Below, piece by piece: positions 1 through 7,343 of a DNA stretch of 64,000 nucleotides; position 1 is the stretch's first letter, and the number at the start of each line of letters is the position of its first letter. A model generated the notes under the pieces. The model saw only the letters and a list, made by a program, of their open reading frames with translations, did not search any database and was not told the origin of the DNA. The stretch spans positions 5,890,001 to 5,954,000 of the forward strand of contig NZ_CP076103.1 of assembly GCF_018732085.1 (NCBI RefSeq), in the 5' to 3' direction. The stretch comes from Lysobacter capsici (GTDB lineage Bacteria > Pseudomonadota > Gammaproteobacteria > Xanthomonadales > Xanthomonadaceae). Both the position numbers and the translations under genes were made by a program.

Positions 1-709
1 CGTCCAAGGTGAGGGCCAGGCGCGTGACCTGCTTGCCGGTTTCCAGGTGCTTGGCGATTTCATCGCTTTCCAGTTCCTGGCGCTGGCACTTGACCACCGC
101 GCCCTGATCGACCGGATCGCGCAGTTCGCATTCATCGCCCAGGCTGATGCCGTCGGGCAGTTCCTCGCCGGCGACCCAGCCGGTCAGGATCGAACGCGGC
201 GCGATTTCGGCGTTCAACGGCAGCGCCGGGAAACTGCCGACCGCGCGGCGGATTTCGCTGATCACGTTCTCGCCGGTCTTGCGGCTGGAGGTGTCGACGA
301 TGACCAGGCCATGTTCGAGATCGATGATCGCGTCGGTGCGGCCGGGCTTGATGAAGGCGCGCGGCATCAGGTCGACGATCAGTTCGTCCTTGAGCCGCTT
401 GCGGGTGCGGCCGCCGGGCTTGCGGCCTTCCTTCTGCTCGATCTCGGCCAGTTTCTTGGCCAGCATGTCGTTGACGACCGCGCCCGGCAGCAGCCGGTCT
501 TCGCTGCCGACGGTGATCCAGATCGCGTCGCCGATGCGGTTGAGCATCTGCGCGTCCTCGGTGGCGCGGCTGAACGGCGAGATGAAGCCGCGCGAGGACA
601 GCTCCAGTGGGCCGACCGGCTTGAGCGCGCACTCTTCGAGGCCTTTTTCGAGATCGTCGAGTTCATGGGTGGTGGGGAAGCGGAAGAAGGTCAGGTTGCG
701 AAAGAACAT
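1..709 (-). CDS. rdgC: RdgC recombination-associated protein (3' end outside window)
   Basis: The first 236 residues are present; the gene runs off the left edge. The N-terminus MFFRNLTFFRF and following residues match RdgC, which is normally about 300 residues. RdgC is a nucleoid-associated ring-shaped dimer that binds double-stranded DNA without sequence specificity and modulates RecA filament formation. A basic stretch near residues 100-112 (EGRKPGGRTRKRLKDE) fits DNA binding. The ATG at 709 was chosen because homology begins there. Function is by family recognition; completeness cannot be judged from this window. Confidence 0.93.
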   Translation of the reverse strand, partial: MFFRNLTFFRFPTTHELDDLEKGLEECALKPVGPLELSSRGFISPFSRATEDAQMLNRIGDAIWITVGSEDRLLPGAVVNDMLAKKLAEIEQKEGRKPGGRTRKRLKDELIVDLMPRAFIKPGRTDAIIDLEHGLVIVDTSSRKTGENVISEIRRAVGSFPALPLNAEIAPRSILTGWVAGEELPDGISLGDECELRDPVDQGAVVKCQRQELESDEIAKHLETGKQVTRLALTLD

Positions 710-717
710 CTAGGGGA

Positions 718-750
718 CCGGGAATGGGGAATGGGGAATGGGGAGTCGGA
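718..750. repeat. Short heptamer tandem repeat (GGGGAAT)n
   Basis: About three to four copies of GGGGAAT lie between rdgC and a palindromic repeat. The same heptamer (as GATTCCC or CCCCAAT on the other strand) recurs at 31302-31370 and 49049-49071, so it is a dispersed simple repeat of this genome. Confidence 0.75.
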
Positions 751-784
751 AACAGCCAAGAGCGGCTTGCGGGCCGCCCTTGCT

Positions 785-869
785 CGTCATTCCCGCGAAG
801 GCGGGAATCCAAAGACTTCAGAGTCATGCCTGGATGAAGCCCTGGATTCCCGCCTTCGCGGGAATGACG
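785..869. repeat. REP-like palindromic element, family A (complete pair)
   Basis: Two inverted arms, CGTCATTCCCGCGAAGGCGG and its complement, flank a core containing GACTTCAGAGTCATGCCTGG. Each arm is itself a small hairpin (CCCGCGAAGGCGGG). Near-identical elements occur at 26204-26288, 31138-31275 and 54870-54954, and a half copy at 28797-28835. It lies between convergently ordered minus-strand genes and could act as a transcript-stabilising or terminating structure; that role is inferred. Confidence 0.9.
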
Positions 870-886
870 ACTTGGGAAGTACGCGG

Positions 887-1810
887 TTATCCAACTTGCG
901 CGTCGTTAACTTGCGTGTCGTCCGTTTCAACGGATGCTTCATCGAGCCACACAGGCGCATCGACGACCGGCGCGGCGCCCGCCTTGCCCAGCCCCAGAAA
1001 ATCGAACAACTTCGCATCGCTCAACTGCGACGGCCGGATATCGCCGAGCGCGCGCGAAATCGTCTCGATGCGGCCCGGCGTCTCGCGTTCCCAGGCATCC
1101 ATCATGCGCTTGACCTGCTTGCGCTGCAGGTTTTCCTGCGAGCCGCACAGGTTGCACGGGATGATCGGGAAATCCTTGACCGCCGCGTAATCGACGATGT
1201 CGTCCTCGCGTACATAGGCCAGCGGCCGGATCACCACGTGTTTGCCGTCGTCGGACAGCAGCTTGGGCGGCATGCCGCTGAGCTTGGCGTGGAAGAACAG
1301 ATTCAGGAAAAACGTGGCGACCAGGTCGTCGCGATGATGCCCGAGCGCGATCTTGGTGAACCCCTGCTCCGCCGCGTAGGTATACAGCGCCCCGCGCCGC
1401 AGCCGCGAACACAACGAGCACATCGTCTTGCCTTCCGGCACCACGCGCGTCACCACCGAGTAGGTGTCCTGCTCGAGGATCTTGTACGCCACCCCGATCG
1501 ATTCGAGGTACGCCGGCAACACGTGCTCGGGAAAGTCGGGCTGCTTCTGGTCCAGGTTGACCGCGACCAGTTCGAACTTCACCGGCGCCTTCTTCTGCAG
1601 CTGCAGGAGAATGTCGAGCAAGGTGTAGCTGTCCTTGCCGCCGGACAGGCAGACCATGACCTTGTCGCCTTCTTCGATCATGCCGAAATCGGCGATGGCG
1701 CGGCCGACCTGATGGCGCAGGCGGGTGGCCAGGCGCTCGCCGTCGGCGACGCGGGCGGTGTCCGGGCGCGGGCGGCGGACGGGTTCGGCGAGGGGCAGGA
1801 CGATGCTCAT
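887..1810 (-). CDS. ttcA: tRNA 2-thiocytidine(32) synthetase TtcA
   Basis: TtcA thiolates cytidine 32 in certain tRNAs using ATP and an iron-sulfur cluster. The 307-residue protein has the PP-loop ATP-binding motif SGGKDS at residues 56-61. The paired cysteines C131/C134 (CSLC) and C219/C222 (CNLC) are typical of the cluster-binding TtcA/TtuA family. GHHRDD at 157-162 is the second conserved nucleotide-site motif. Length agrees with the family. The last 40 residues are acidic and variable. The gene stands alone, followed by palindromic repeat A. Confidence 0.96.
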   Translation of the reverse strand: MSIVLPLAEPVRRPRPDTARVADGERLATRLRHQVGRAIADFGMIEEGDKVMVCLSGGKDSYTLLDILLQLQKKAPVKFELVAVNLDQKQPDFPEHVLPAYLESIGVAYKILEQDTYSVVTRVVPEGKTMCSLCSRLRRGALYTYAAEQGFTKIALGHHRDDLVATFFLNLFFHAKLSGMPPKLLSDDGKHVVIRPLAYVREDDIVDYAAVKDFPIIPCNLCGSQENLQRKQVKRMMDAWERETPGRIETISRALGDIRPSQLSDAKLFDFLGLGKAGAAPVVDAPVWLDEASVETDDTQVNDAQVG

Positions 1811-1920
1811 GAGGCCGTCGATTCTACGCTACGGGTCGGTGAACGCAGCCGGTGCGGACGGCCGCGGCGGACCGGCGCCACCGATGACGGCCGCAAGGGC
1901 GGCGCGTTAAGCTCAGCGGC

Positions 1921-2130
1921 ATGACCGTCAGCACCGACTCCACCGAGATCGTCCGCCAGCTCGCCGAACTGCGGCTGGAGCATCGCGATCTCGACGCGGC
2001 CATCGACCGTCTGGCCCTGGACCCGCAGGCCGACGAGCTGACGGTCAAGCGGCTCAAGAAGCGCAAGCTGTGGTTGAAGGACTGCATCGCCCGGCTGGAA
2101 AGCGCGCTGATCCCCGACGAACCGGCCTGA
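1921..2130 (+). CDS. YdcH-like DUF465 small protein
   Basis: A 69-residue, charged, almost wholly helical protein. The pattern of hydrophobic residues with an LKKRKLWLKDCIARLE-type helix matches the DUF465/YdcH family, small coiled-coil proteins of unknown role found throughout Proteobacteria. It is divergent from ttcA with a spacer of about 110 bp. No ribosome-binding site stands out before the ATG. No function can be assigned beyond the family. Confidence 0.85.
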   Translation: MTVSTDSTEIVRQLAELRLEHRDLDAAIDRLALDPQADELTVKRLKKRKLWLKDCIARLESALIPDEPA

Positions 2131-2243
2131 CCGCCGCCGCGCCTGCCAGCGGCATGGATGTCATGTCCAGCTAGTGCGAAACCCAGCTGCAGCCACCCCC
2201 TTGCCTCGTGCTACGGTGCCGCCACTCGAAATCGGGCGGTTGC

Positions 2244-2867
2244 ATGGCGAACAAGGACGAACTGGTCAAGGCGGCGCGCAGTCCGTGGTGGCAAGGCGCC
2301 GCGGCGGTCGCACTGGTCGCGCTCGTGGTCACCTTCGCCCTGGGCGGTTTCAAGCAGGCCAAGAGCACCAGCAAGCCCCTGCCGCAGTATTCGGCCGGCC
2401 ACCGCTACCAGGGCGAGGCGATGGCGGTGACGCCGCTGCGCGCCTGGGTCGCGCGCTACAAACCCGGCGGCCAGGTCGACCGCTTCGATCCGGGCAAGCT
2501 GTACCTGGTGTTGCAGGTCGAGATCGAGAACCGCACGCCGCGCAGTTTCAATGGCTTCGGCTACCCGCGCGAGGACGTGATCCTGGTGTCGGCCAAGCGC
2601 GAGCCGATCCAGCCCGACCTGCTGCTGATGTCCGACGACCACAGCGTCGCCGCCGACCTGCATCCGCGCCTGAAACAACGGGTCGATCTGGTCTGGAACC
2701 TGCCCAAGACCTATGTCCACGCGCCGCAGCAGACCTGGGGCGTGTTCGCGCGCGCCTACAAGGCCAAGGCCTACATCAACGACGAGGGCGCCTGGGTGCA
2801 GGGCAAGCCGGCGGCCAAGTTCCTGATTCCGGTGCAGGACCTGCGCGACCGGGCGGTGGCGCCATGA
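2244..2867 (+). CDS. Membrane-anchored hypothetical protein 1 of a three-gene operon
   Basis: A 207-residue protein starting MANKDELVKAARSPWW; a short cytoplasmic N-terminus is followed by one transmembrane segment at about residues 18-36 (AAAVALVALVVTFALGG). The remaining 165 residues, predicted periplasmic, hold a beta-rich domain with a pattern (KLYLVLQVEIENRT) reminiscent of DUF4352-type immunoglobulin-like folds. I recognise no named family. An upstream in-frame ATG at 2208 gives an unlikely Cys-rich tail. Its stop overlaps the next ATG (ATGA), so the two are probably translationally coupled. Confidence 0.8.
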   Translation: MANKDELVKAARSPWWQGAAAVALVALVVTFALGGFKQAKSTSKPLPQYSAGHRYQGEAMAVTPLRAWVARYKPGGQVDRFDPGKLYLVLQVEIENRTPRSFNGFGYPREDVILVSAKREPIQPDLLLMSDDHSVAADLHPRLKQRVDLVWNLPKTYVHAPQQTWGVFARAYKAKAYINDEGAWVQGKPAAKFLIPVQDLRDRAVAP

Positions 2868-3490
2868 GCACGACGACGACCTCCGGCACCGGCCTGCGGG
2901 CGCGCTGGCGTTGGCGCGATGCGCTGTGGATCGTGCTGGCGCTGATCGCGGTGGTCGCGCTGCGCAAGGGCGAGTCGAGCTACGAACAGCGCGACGCGCC
3001 GCTGGTGCAGCGCGCGAGCGGATTGGGCCGCGCCGAAGGCCGCAATTTCGCCGTCGACGTGAGCGGCTTCAAGGCCGCGCGCGCCTACCTGCTCAAGGGC
3101 GACTTCAGCCGTTCGGAAGATCTGCTGCTGCGCACGCCGGGCCTGTGGCTGTCGGTGGTGGCCACGGTCGAAGCCACCCAGCGCCCGGGCTATGTCCAGG
3201 CGCAATTGCTGACCCGCGACGGACTGGTCTATGCCGCGTCCAGCGCCGAGCGGCCCAAGCTGCGCGGGGTGAACCTGAGCGAACGGCCGGTCGCACCGGG
3301 CCTGCCCGAGAACGGCGCCTGGTTCTTCGAAGTGCCGGCCGACCGGCTCGAAGGCGCGCACCTGCAACTGTATTGGGGCAGCGGCCTGCCGCAGGGCGGC
3401 GACAGCCTGGTCGATGTCGACCTGGGCATCGACGCGGCGCGCGCGCGCAAGCTGCTGGCCGAGGCGAAACCGGTATTGGACCTGCGCTGA
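2864..3490 (+). CDS. Membrane-anchored hypothetical protein 2 of the operon
   Basis: A 208-residue protein with one N-terminal transmembrane segment at about residues 21-34 (ALWIVLALIAVVAL) and a periplasmic domain of about 170 residues that I do not recognise. The domain contains LLLRTPGLWLSVVATVEA and WFFEVPADRLEGAHLQL, suggesting beta strands. The start ATG overlaps the stop of the gene before, and its own stop TGA overlaps the next ATG (TGATG). The three proteins are nearly equal in length and share one topology, suggesting a common complex; that is inference. Confidence 0.8.
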   Translation: MSTTTTSGTGLRARWRWRDALWIVLALIAVVALRKGESSYEQRDAPLVQRASGLGRAEGRNFAVDVSGFKAARAYLLKGDFSRSEDLLLRTPGLWLSVVATVEATQRPGYVQAQLLTRDGLVYAASSAERPKLRGVNLSERPVAPGLPENGAWFFEVPADRLEGAHLQLYWGSGLPQGGDSLVDVDLGIDAARARKLLAEAKPVLDLR

Positions 3491-4122
3491 TGAGCATCGA
3501 AATCCCCGCCAAGCCGGTCGCAGCCCCTTCCGTCCAACCCGCCGCGATCGGGTGGTGGCGGCGCAACACCGGCTGGCTGATCGGCACCGCGGTGCTCGGC
3601 GGCATCGCGATCTATGCGCCGTACCACGACGCCTTGAACGAATACCGAGCGCGCAATCCGAGCATCGCGATCGACGCATCGAAGCACGACTGGGTGCAGT
3701 TCGAAGGCGCGCGCTGGCGCCTGGTCGAAGCCGAGGCGCTGGCTCCGCGCGACCCGCGCATCCTCGGTCCGCTGCGCAAGGACGCCGGCGTGCTGTTGGT
3801 GCGTTTCGAGGTGATCCCCGATTCGGGCACCCCGATCAAAACCCTCGACACCTGCCGCGGCCGCATCGCCGATGCGCGGGGCCGGCAGTGGGAAGCCGGC
3901 CCGGTCGGCTTGCCGCGCCTGGGTGGGCCGAAGCTGCCGACCAGTTGCGGCAGCGGCTACGACGCACAATTCAAATCGGTGCTGGCGGTGCCGGGCCGGC
4001 CGTTCGCGTTCCAGCATGCCTATGTGTTGCCGCGCACGCAGAAGCTGGAAGGACTGGAGGCACGCATCGAATTCGGGCCGCTGCAGACCGACAAGGGCCG
4101 TTACTTGCGTTTCAAGCTGTAA
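3490..4122 (+). CDS. Membrane-anchored hypothetical protein 3 of the operon
   Basis: A 210-residue protein with one transmembrane segment at about residues 27-42 (GWLIGTAVLGGIAIYA) and a periplasmic domain including HDWVQFEGARWRLVEAEAL and VLLVRFEVIPDSG. Two cysteines, in DTCRGR and TSCGSG, could form a disulfide. The beta pattern resembles protein 1, so the two may be distant relatives. Nothing in the sequence gives a catalytic role. It is the last gene of the operon and is followed by two copies of palindromic repeat B. Confidence 0.8.
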   Translation: MSIEIPAKPVAAPSVQPAAIGWWRRNTGWLIGTAVLGGIAIYAPYHDALNEYRARNPSIAIDASKHDWVQFEGARWRLVEAEALAPRDPRILGPLRKDAGVLLVRFEVIPDSGTPIKTLDTCRGRIADARGRQWEAGPVGLPRLGGPKLPTSCGSGYDAQFKSVLAVPGRPFAFQHAYVLPRTQKLEGLEARIEFGPLQTDKGRYLRFKL

Positions 4123-4181
4123 GTCCGACAGTCACCTGGCGAACTCTCGTTTTTTGCGCGGGAGGCTTCAGCACCGAAGTC

Positions 4182-4287
4182 TCTTGTGGGAGGGGCTTCA
4201 GCCCCGACGCTCTTCGGTCCGCCGCGACATGGATTAGTCGCGATCGGAAACAAAAGCGTCGGGCCTGAAGGCCCTCCCACAAAAAAC
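4182..4287. repeat. REP-like palindromic element, family B (copy 1)
   Basis: Inverted arms CTTGTGGGAGGGGCTTCAGC and its complement flank about 40 unique bases. A degenerate half copy sits just upstream (about 4148-4180). It lies immediately after the three-gene operon and may serve as its terminator or stabiliser (inference). Other copies: 4373-4478, 10591-10699, 26321-26463, 28661-28773. Confidence 0.88.
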
Positions 4288-4372
4288 TTCGGGCCGGCGA
4301 AGGTTCACAAGCAGTGCGTTTTTCTGCTTTGCACCGCTGTAACTCGAAGTCTGCAACCGAAAGCCGCGAGGT

Positions 4373-4478
4373 CTTTTGTGGTAGGGGCTTCAGCCCCGAC
4401 GCTGTTCGGTCCGGCGCGGCGTGGATTCGAAGTGGTCTGAGACAAAAGCGTCGGGCCTGAAGGCCCTCCCACCAAAAA
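4373..4478. repeat. REP-like palindromic element, family B (copy 2)
   Basis: The second complete copy, arms TCTTTTGTGGTAGGGGCTTC and complement, ends about 50 bases from the stop of the minus-strand membrane protein. The two copies between convergent genes make the 4123-4531 gap repeat-filled; I see no gene in it. Confidence 0.88.
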
Positions 4479-4531
4479 CTTCGCGACGATCTATCACAGC
4501 GGCGCCCTTTCTCCCCCCAAAGGCGCTTCGA

Positions 4532-5815
4532 TCAAGCGCGCGGCAATCGCGCAATCGCCCGATCGAACGTCGCCGCCAGCAACACCACCCGCAGCACATC
4601 GGTCAGCAGCGAGGTGCGGAACGACAACGGGGTGTTGAGGAACACCGCGAACGGCTGGCCGATCACGCTCTGCCATTGCGGGTCCTGCGGCCCGACGAAC
4701 TGCTGCATCAGCCGCCACGACCACGAATCGATGTAGGCCAGCAGTTGCCAGCACACGCACAAGGTCAGCAAGGCCGGCAGGCCCGCGCGCAGCACCAGGC
4801 GCAGGCTGTTGACCACCGGCACGCCCTTGCTGCTCCAGCCGGCGCTGGCCTTGTCGGCGAGCATGCGCAGGGTGAAATGCATCGACTTGAAGCGCTCGGC
4901 GACCCGGCCCAGGCGTTCGTCGGCCGCGTCGATGCGCTGCGCGCGGCGCAGGTCGATGCCGTAGATGATCGCGGTGATCGCCAGCCAGATCAGCGGCAGG
5001 GCGATCGCGCCGGCGGCGGTGGAGACGAAATCCCACAGCGGCGCCAGCGCGCGCTTGCTCGGCGCCAGCAGCTTGAACAACGCGGTCGGGCTTTCCCACC
5101 ACTCCGTCGCCGCGACATACACGACGCGCTCGTGCCACCAATCTTGCCCGCTCTTGATCAGCTGCGCGATCGCCGCCGCGCCGACGAACACCCAGTACGC
5201 CTCGCAACTGGTCGCGATCACGTTCCACAGCGCATGCCCGGTCGCGGTCGCGCGTCGCTTGCTGAACCAGCGCACCACCCAGGCCACCGCGAGCGCGATC
5301 CACAGGCCCTTGAGCTTGAGCACCTGATGCAGGTTTTCCTTGTCCCACACGCTGAAGGTGTAGTGGGTGCGGAAGTTGCGGCGCAGATCCTCGAGCAGGC
5401 CCCAGCCGGCGTAATAGGCGAAGAACGGCAGCATCGCGATCGCCAGCGCGGTGATCCATTGCTTGCGCACCGCCGCGGTGTCGGGCGTGGTCGCGCCGCC
5501 GGCGAGCATCGGCAGCGACGGCCGCAGCGACTGGAACATCAGGATGGTGCCGGCCAGCTGGGTCACGATCAGCACCGACAGCGCCGCGAACGACAGCAGC
5601 ACCGAGCGCTCGCCGAGCTTCACCGACAGCTGCATCAACAGGTCGTAGCAGACCCGCTGGGCGAAGAACCAGAATGCCAGCGCGGGCCAATGGCGCCGTA
5701 GCAGGCGGGCGCTGAGCTGGGGGATTTCGAGCCACGGGTGGCTGCCGCCATCCCGAATGGCGGACGGGTCGGAGGCCGAAGACAAGACGCTGGTCGGAAT
5801 CGTGCTCGTGGACAT
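4532..5815 (-). CDS. Polytopic membrane protein of unknown function
   Basis: A 427-residue protein with about six hydrophobic stretches long enough to span the membrane (for example LLSFAALSVLIVTQLAGTIL, WITALAIAMLPFFAYYAGWG, AIALPLIWLAITAIIYGI). A soluble amphipathic region follows at about 300-340 (AADERLGRVAERFKSMHF). I recognise no transporter signature or catalytic motif. It ends 40 bases from repeat B and is separated by about 115 bp from the next minus-strand gene, with a hairpin between them. Function unknown. Confidence 0.8.
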   Translation of the reverse strand: MSTSTIPTSVLSSASDPSAIRDGGSHPWLEIPQLSARLLRRHWPALAFWFFAQRVCYDLLMQLSVKLGERSVLLSFAALSVLIVTQLAGTILMFQSLRPSLPMLAGGATTPDTAAVRKQWITALAIAMLPFFAYYAGWGLLEDLRRNFRTHYTFSVWDKENLHQVLKLKGLWIALAVAWVVRWFSKRRATATGHALWNVIATSCEAYWVFVGAAAIAQLIKSGQDWWHERVVYVAATEWWESPTALFKLLAPSKRALAPLWDFVSTAAGAIALPLIWLAITAIIYGIDLRRAQRIDAADERLGRVAERFKSMHFTLRMLADKASAGWSSKGVPVVNSLRLVLRAGLPALLTLCVCWQLLAYIDSWSWRLMQQFVGPQDPQWQSVIGQPFAVFLNTPLSFRTSLLTDVLRVVLLAATFDRAIARLPRA

Positions 5816-5887
5816 CCGCGGGGCCGGATCGAAGTCGGGCGATGGTAACCCGCGCCGACACGGTCCTTGCAGTGACGAATATCAGAG

Positions 5888-5909
5888 ACCCGGCCGTTGC
5901 CGGCCGGGT
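5888..5909 (-). terminator. GC-rich hairpin after the secreted-protein gene
   Basis: ACCCGGCC and GGCCGGGT form an 8-bp perfect stem with a 6-base loop, 22 bases beyond the stop of the minus-strand gene at 5932. The downstream minus-strand sequence (TCTCTGATATT) is only weakly T-rich, so this is a probable rather than certain intrinsic terminator. Confidence 0.5.
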
Positions 5910-5931
5910 CGATGCGCTCGACGCAGAGCCG

Positions 5932-7197
5932 CTACTGGTTCGCGGTCGGCGCATCCTGCGCTGGGTGCTGTTTCGGCGCCGTAGCGTCGGCGCCGCGGGC
6001 GGACGCCGGCGACGGGCGATCGGCGGGCTTCGAGTCCTTCAGCGGCAACAGGCTGTAACGGAAATTCAGGTTCACCGAACCGCCTTCGTTACGCGAGACG
6101 TAGACCCCACCCGGCAACGCGCGTATCTGCCGCTCGCCCGGCCGCTCGAACGCGTTGTCCAATTCTTTCGACGACCGCCGCGCCGGTAACTGCTGGGCAT
6201 ACAACGCATCGAGCATGCGCCCGAGTTCCACTCCGGTCAGATCGATCGCCGAGCGCAGGCGCGCGCAATCGTTCTCGCTCCATAGCCGTGCGCGGCGCTG
6301 GTCCTCGATCTCCGCCGACCAGCTCTCCTCGCGCGCGAGTTCCAGATTCTTTTCGTGCAGCTTGCGCGCGTCGGCGGCTTCGCGCAGTTCGGAGCTGCGT
6401 CCCACGCGGCCTTTTTCCTTGACCCGCGCGACCATCGCTTGCGCGCCGCTGTCGGCGAAACGCCGTTCTTCCTGCGCCACCAGTTGCTCGATCTCGGCGA
6501 CGGTCTTGGGCGGGAGGTCCAGCCAATCGGACACGACGATGAAGTGATCGCGCCACAACGGTTTCTTCCGCCACGCCGGCTTGGCCTCGCCCTCGGGCAC
6601 GTACGCGGCGACATCGACCGAGGTCACCAGGGCGGTCAGGCCCGGAGACAGGCTCGAAGTGATGGTGAATATCTGCCGCGGTTGATCCTTGGGAATGCGT
6701 TTTTCCCACGCGTCGTCTTCGCCGTCGGTCAGGTTCACCGCCACGCCCGCGCCCCAGGGCGCGCGCGCGATCGCGTCGCGCACGGCCTGCTGCAAGGGCG
6801 CATCGACCGGCAGGTCGCACCGCGCCTGCTGGAGCGGTTGGTAAGCAGCGACGGCGCGGGTCTTGGCCTCGGAATACGCCGCGCCGTTGACGATCGCGCT
6901 CGCGATCAGCCCGCCGAGGACATTGACGCCTATCGCCTGCCCGGTGCTCATGCCGGAATTGAACTGCTGCGTGCCGCCCGGATAACCCGGCATGTAGCGC
7001 GACACATCCTGATAGACGAAATCGATCTGCGGCCGCACTTGCCGATCGAGGGCGACGATATGCACCGGCAGACTCGCCGCGAGCGACGCGCGCTCGGATC
7101 GGTAGCCATCGATTTCCTTGCTGGCCGCCTGCGCGGCGGTGCTCAACGCGAGCATGAGCACGCCCGCCGCGAGCGGCGCAGTCTTGATCTTGATCAT
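5932..7197 (-). CDS. Secreted hypothetical protein with glycine-rich segment
   Basis: A 421-residue protein with a clear signal peptide (MIKIKTAPLAAGVLMLALST, cleaved near AQA-ASK). A Gly/Ala segment at about 88-105 (GQAIGVNVLGGLIASAI) looks like a membrane-inserting or glycine-zipper stretch. It is followed by a long charged helical region (about 215-310) and a Pro/Ala-rich tail. A downstream hairpin and its separate start suggest its own transcription unit. No known family is recognised; an envelope-associated role is likely but unproven. Confidence 0.78.
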   Translation of the reverse strand: MIKIKTAPLAAGVLMLALSTAAQAASKEIDGYRSERASLAASLPVHIVALDRQVRPQIDFVYQDVSRYMPGYPGGTQQFNSGMSTGQAIGVNVLGGLIASAIVNGAAYSEAKTRAVAAYQPLQQARCDLPVDAPLQQAVRDAIARAPWGAGVAVNLTDGEDDAWEKRIPKDQPRQIFTITSSLSPGLTALVTSVDVAAYVPEGEAKPAWRKKPLWRDHFIVVSDWLDLPPKTVAEIEQLVAQEERRFADSGAQAMVARVKEKGRVGRSSELREAADARKLHEKNLELAREESWSAEIEDQRRARLWSENDCARLRSAIDLTGVELGRMLDALYAQQLPARRSSKELDNAFERPGERQIRALPGGVYVSRNEGGSVNLNFRYSLLPLKDSKPADRPSPASARGADATAPKQHPAQDAPTANQ

Positions 7198-7343
7198 GTA
7201 CCCAACCCCCTGTGGGCGCTTGCTCGGGCAAGCGCGATCTGCAACGGCTTCTCCTCCCGAGAAGCCGCGCCAGTATCCACGCCCCCGTGGCCTGGAACAA
7301 TCGCGCGCCGCCGTGGCCGCGCGATGTCGCCGAACTGCGTCGA

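Noticed and set aside
47..1924. A long plus-strand open frame over rdgC and ttcA
   Set aside because: It runs opposite two well-recognised genes and has low-complexity Arg/Gln/Ala composition typical of a G/C-bias shadow.
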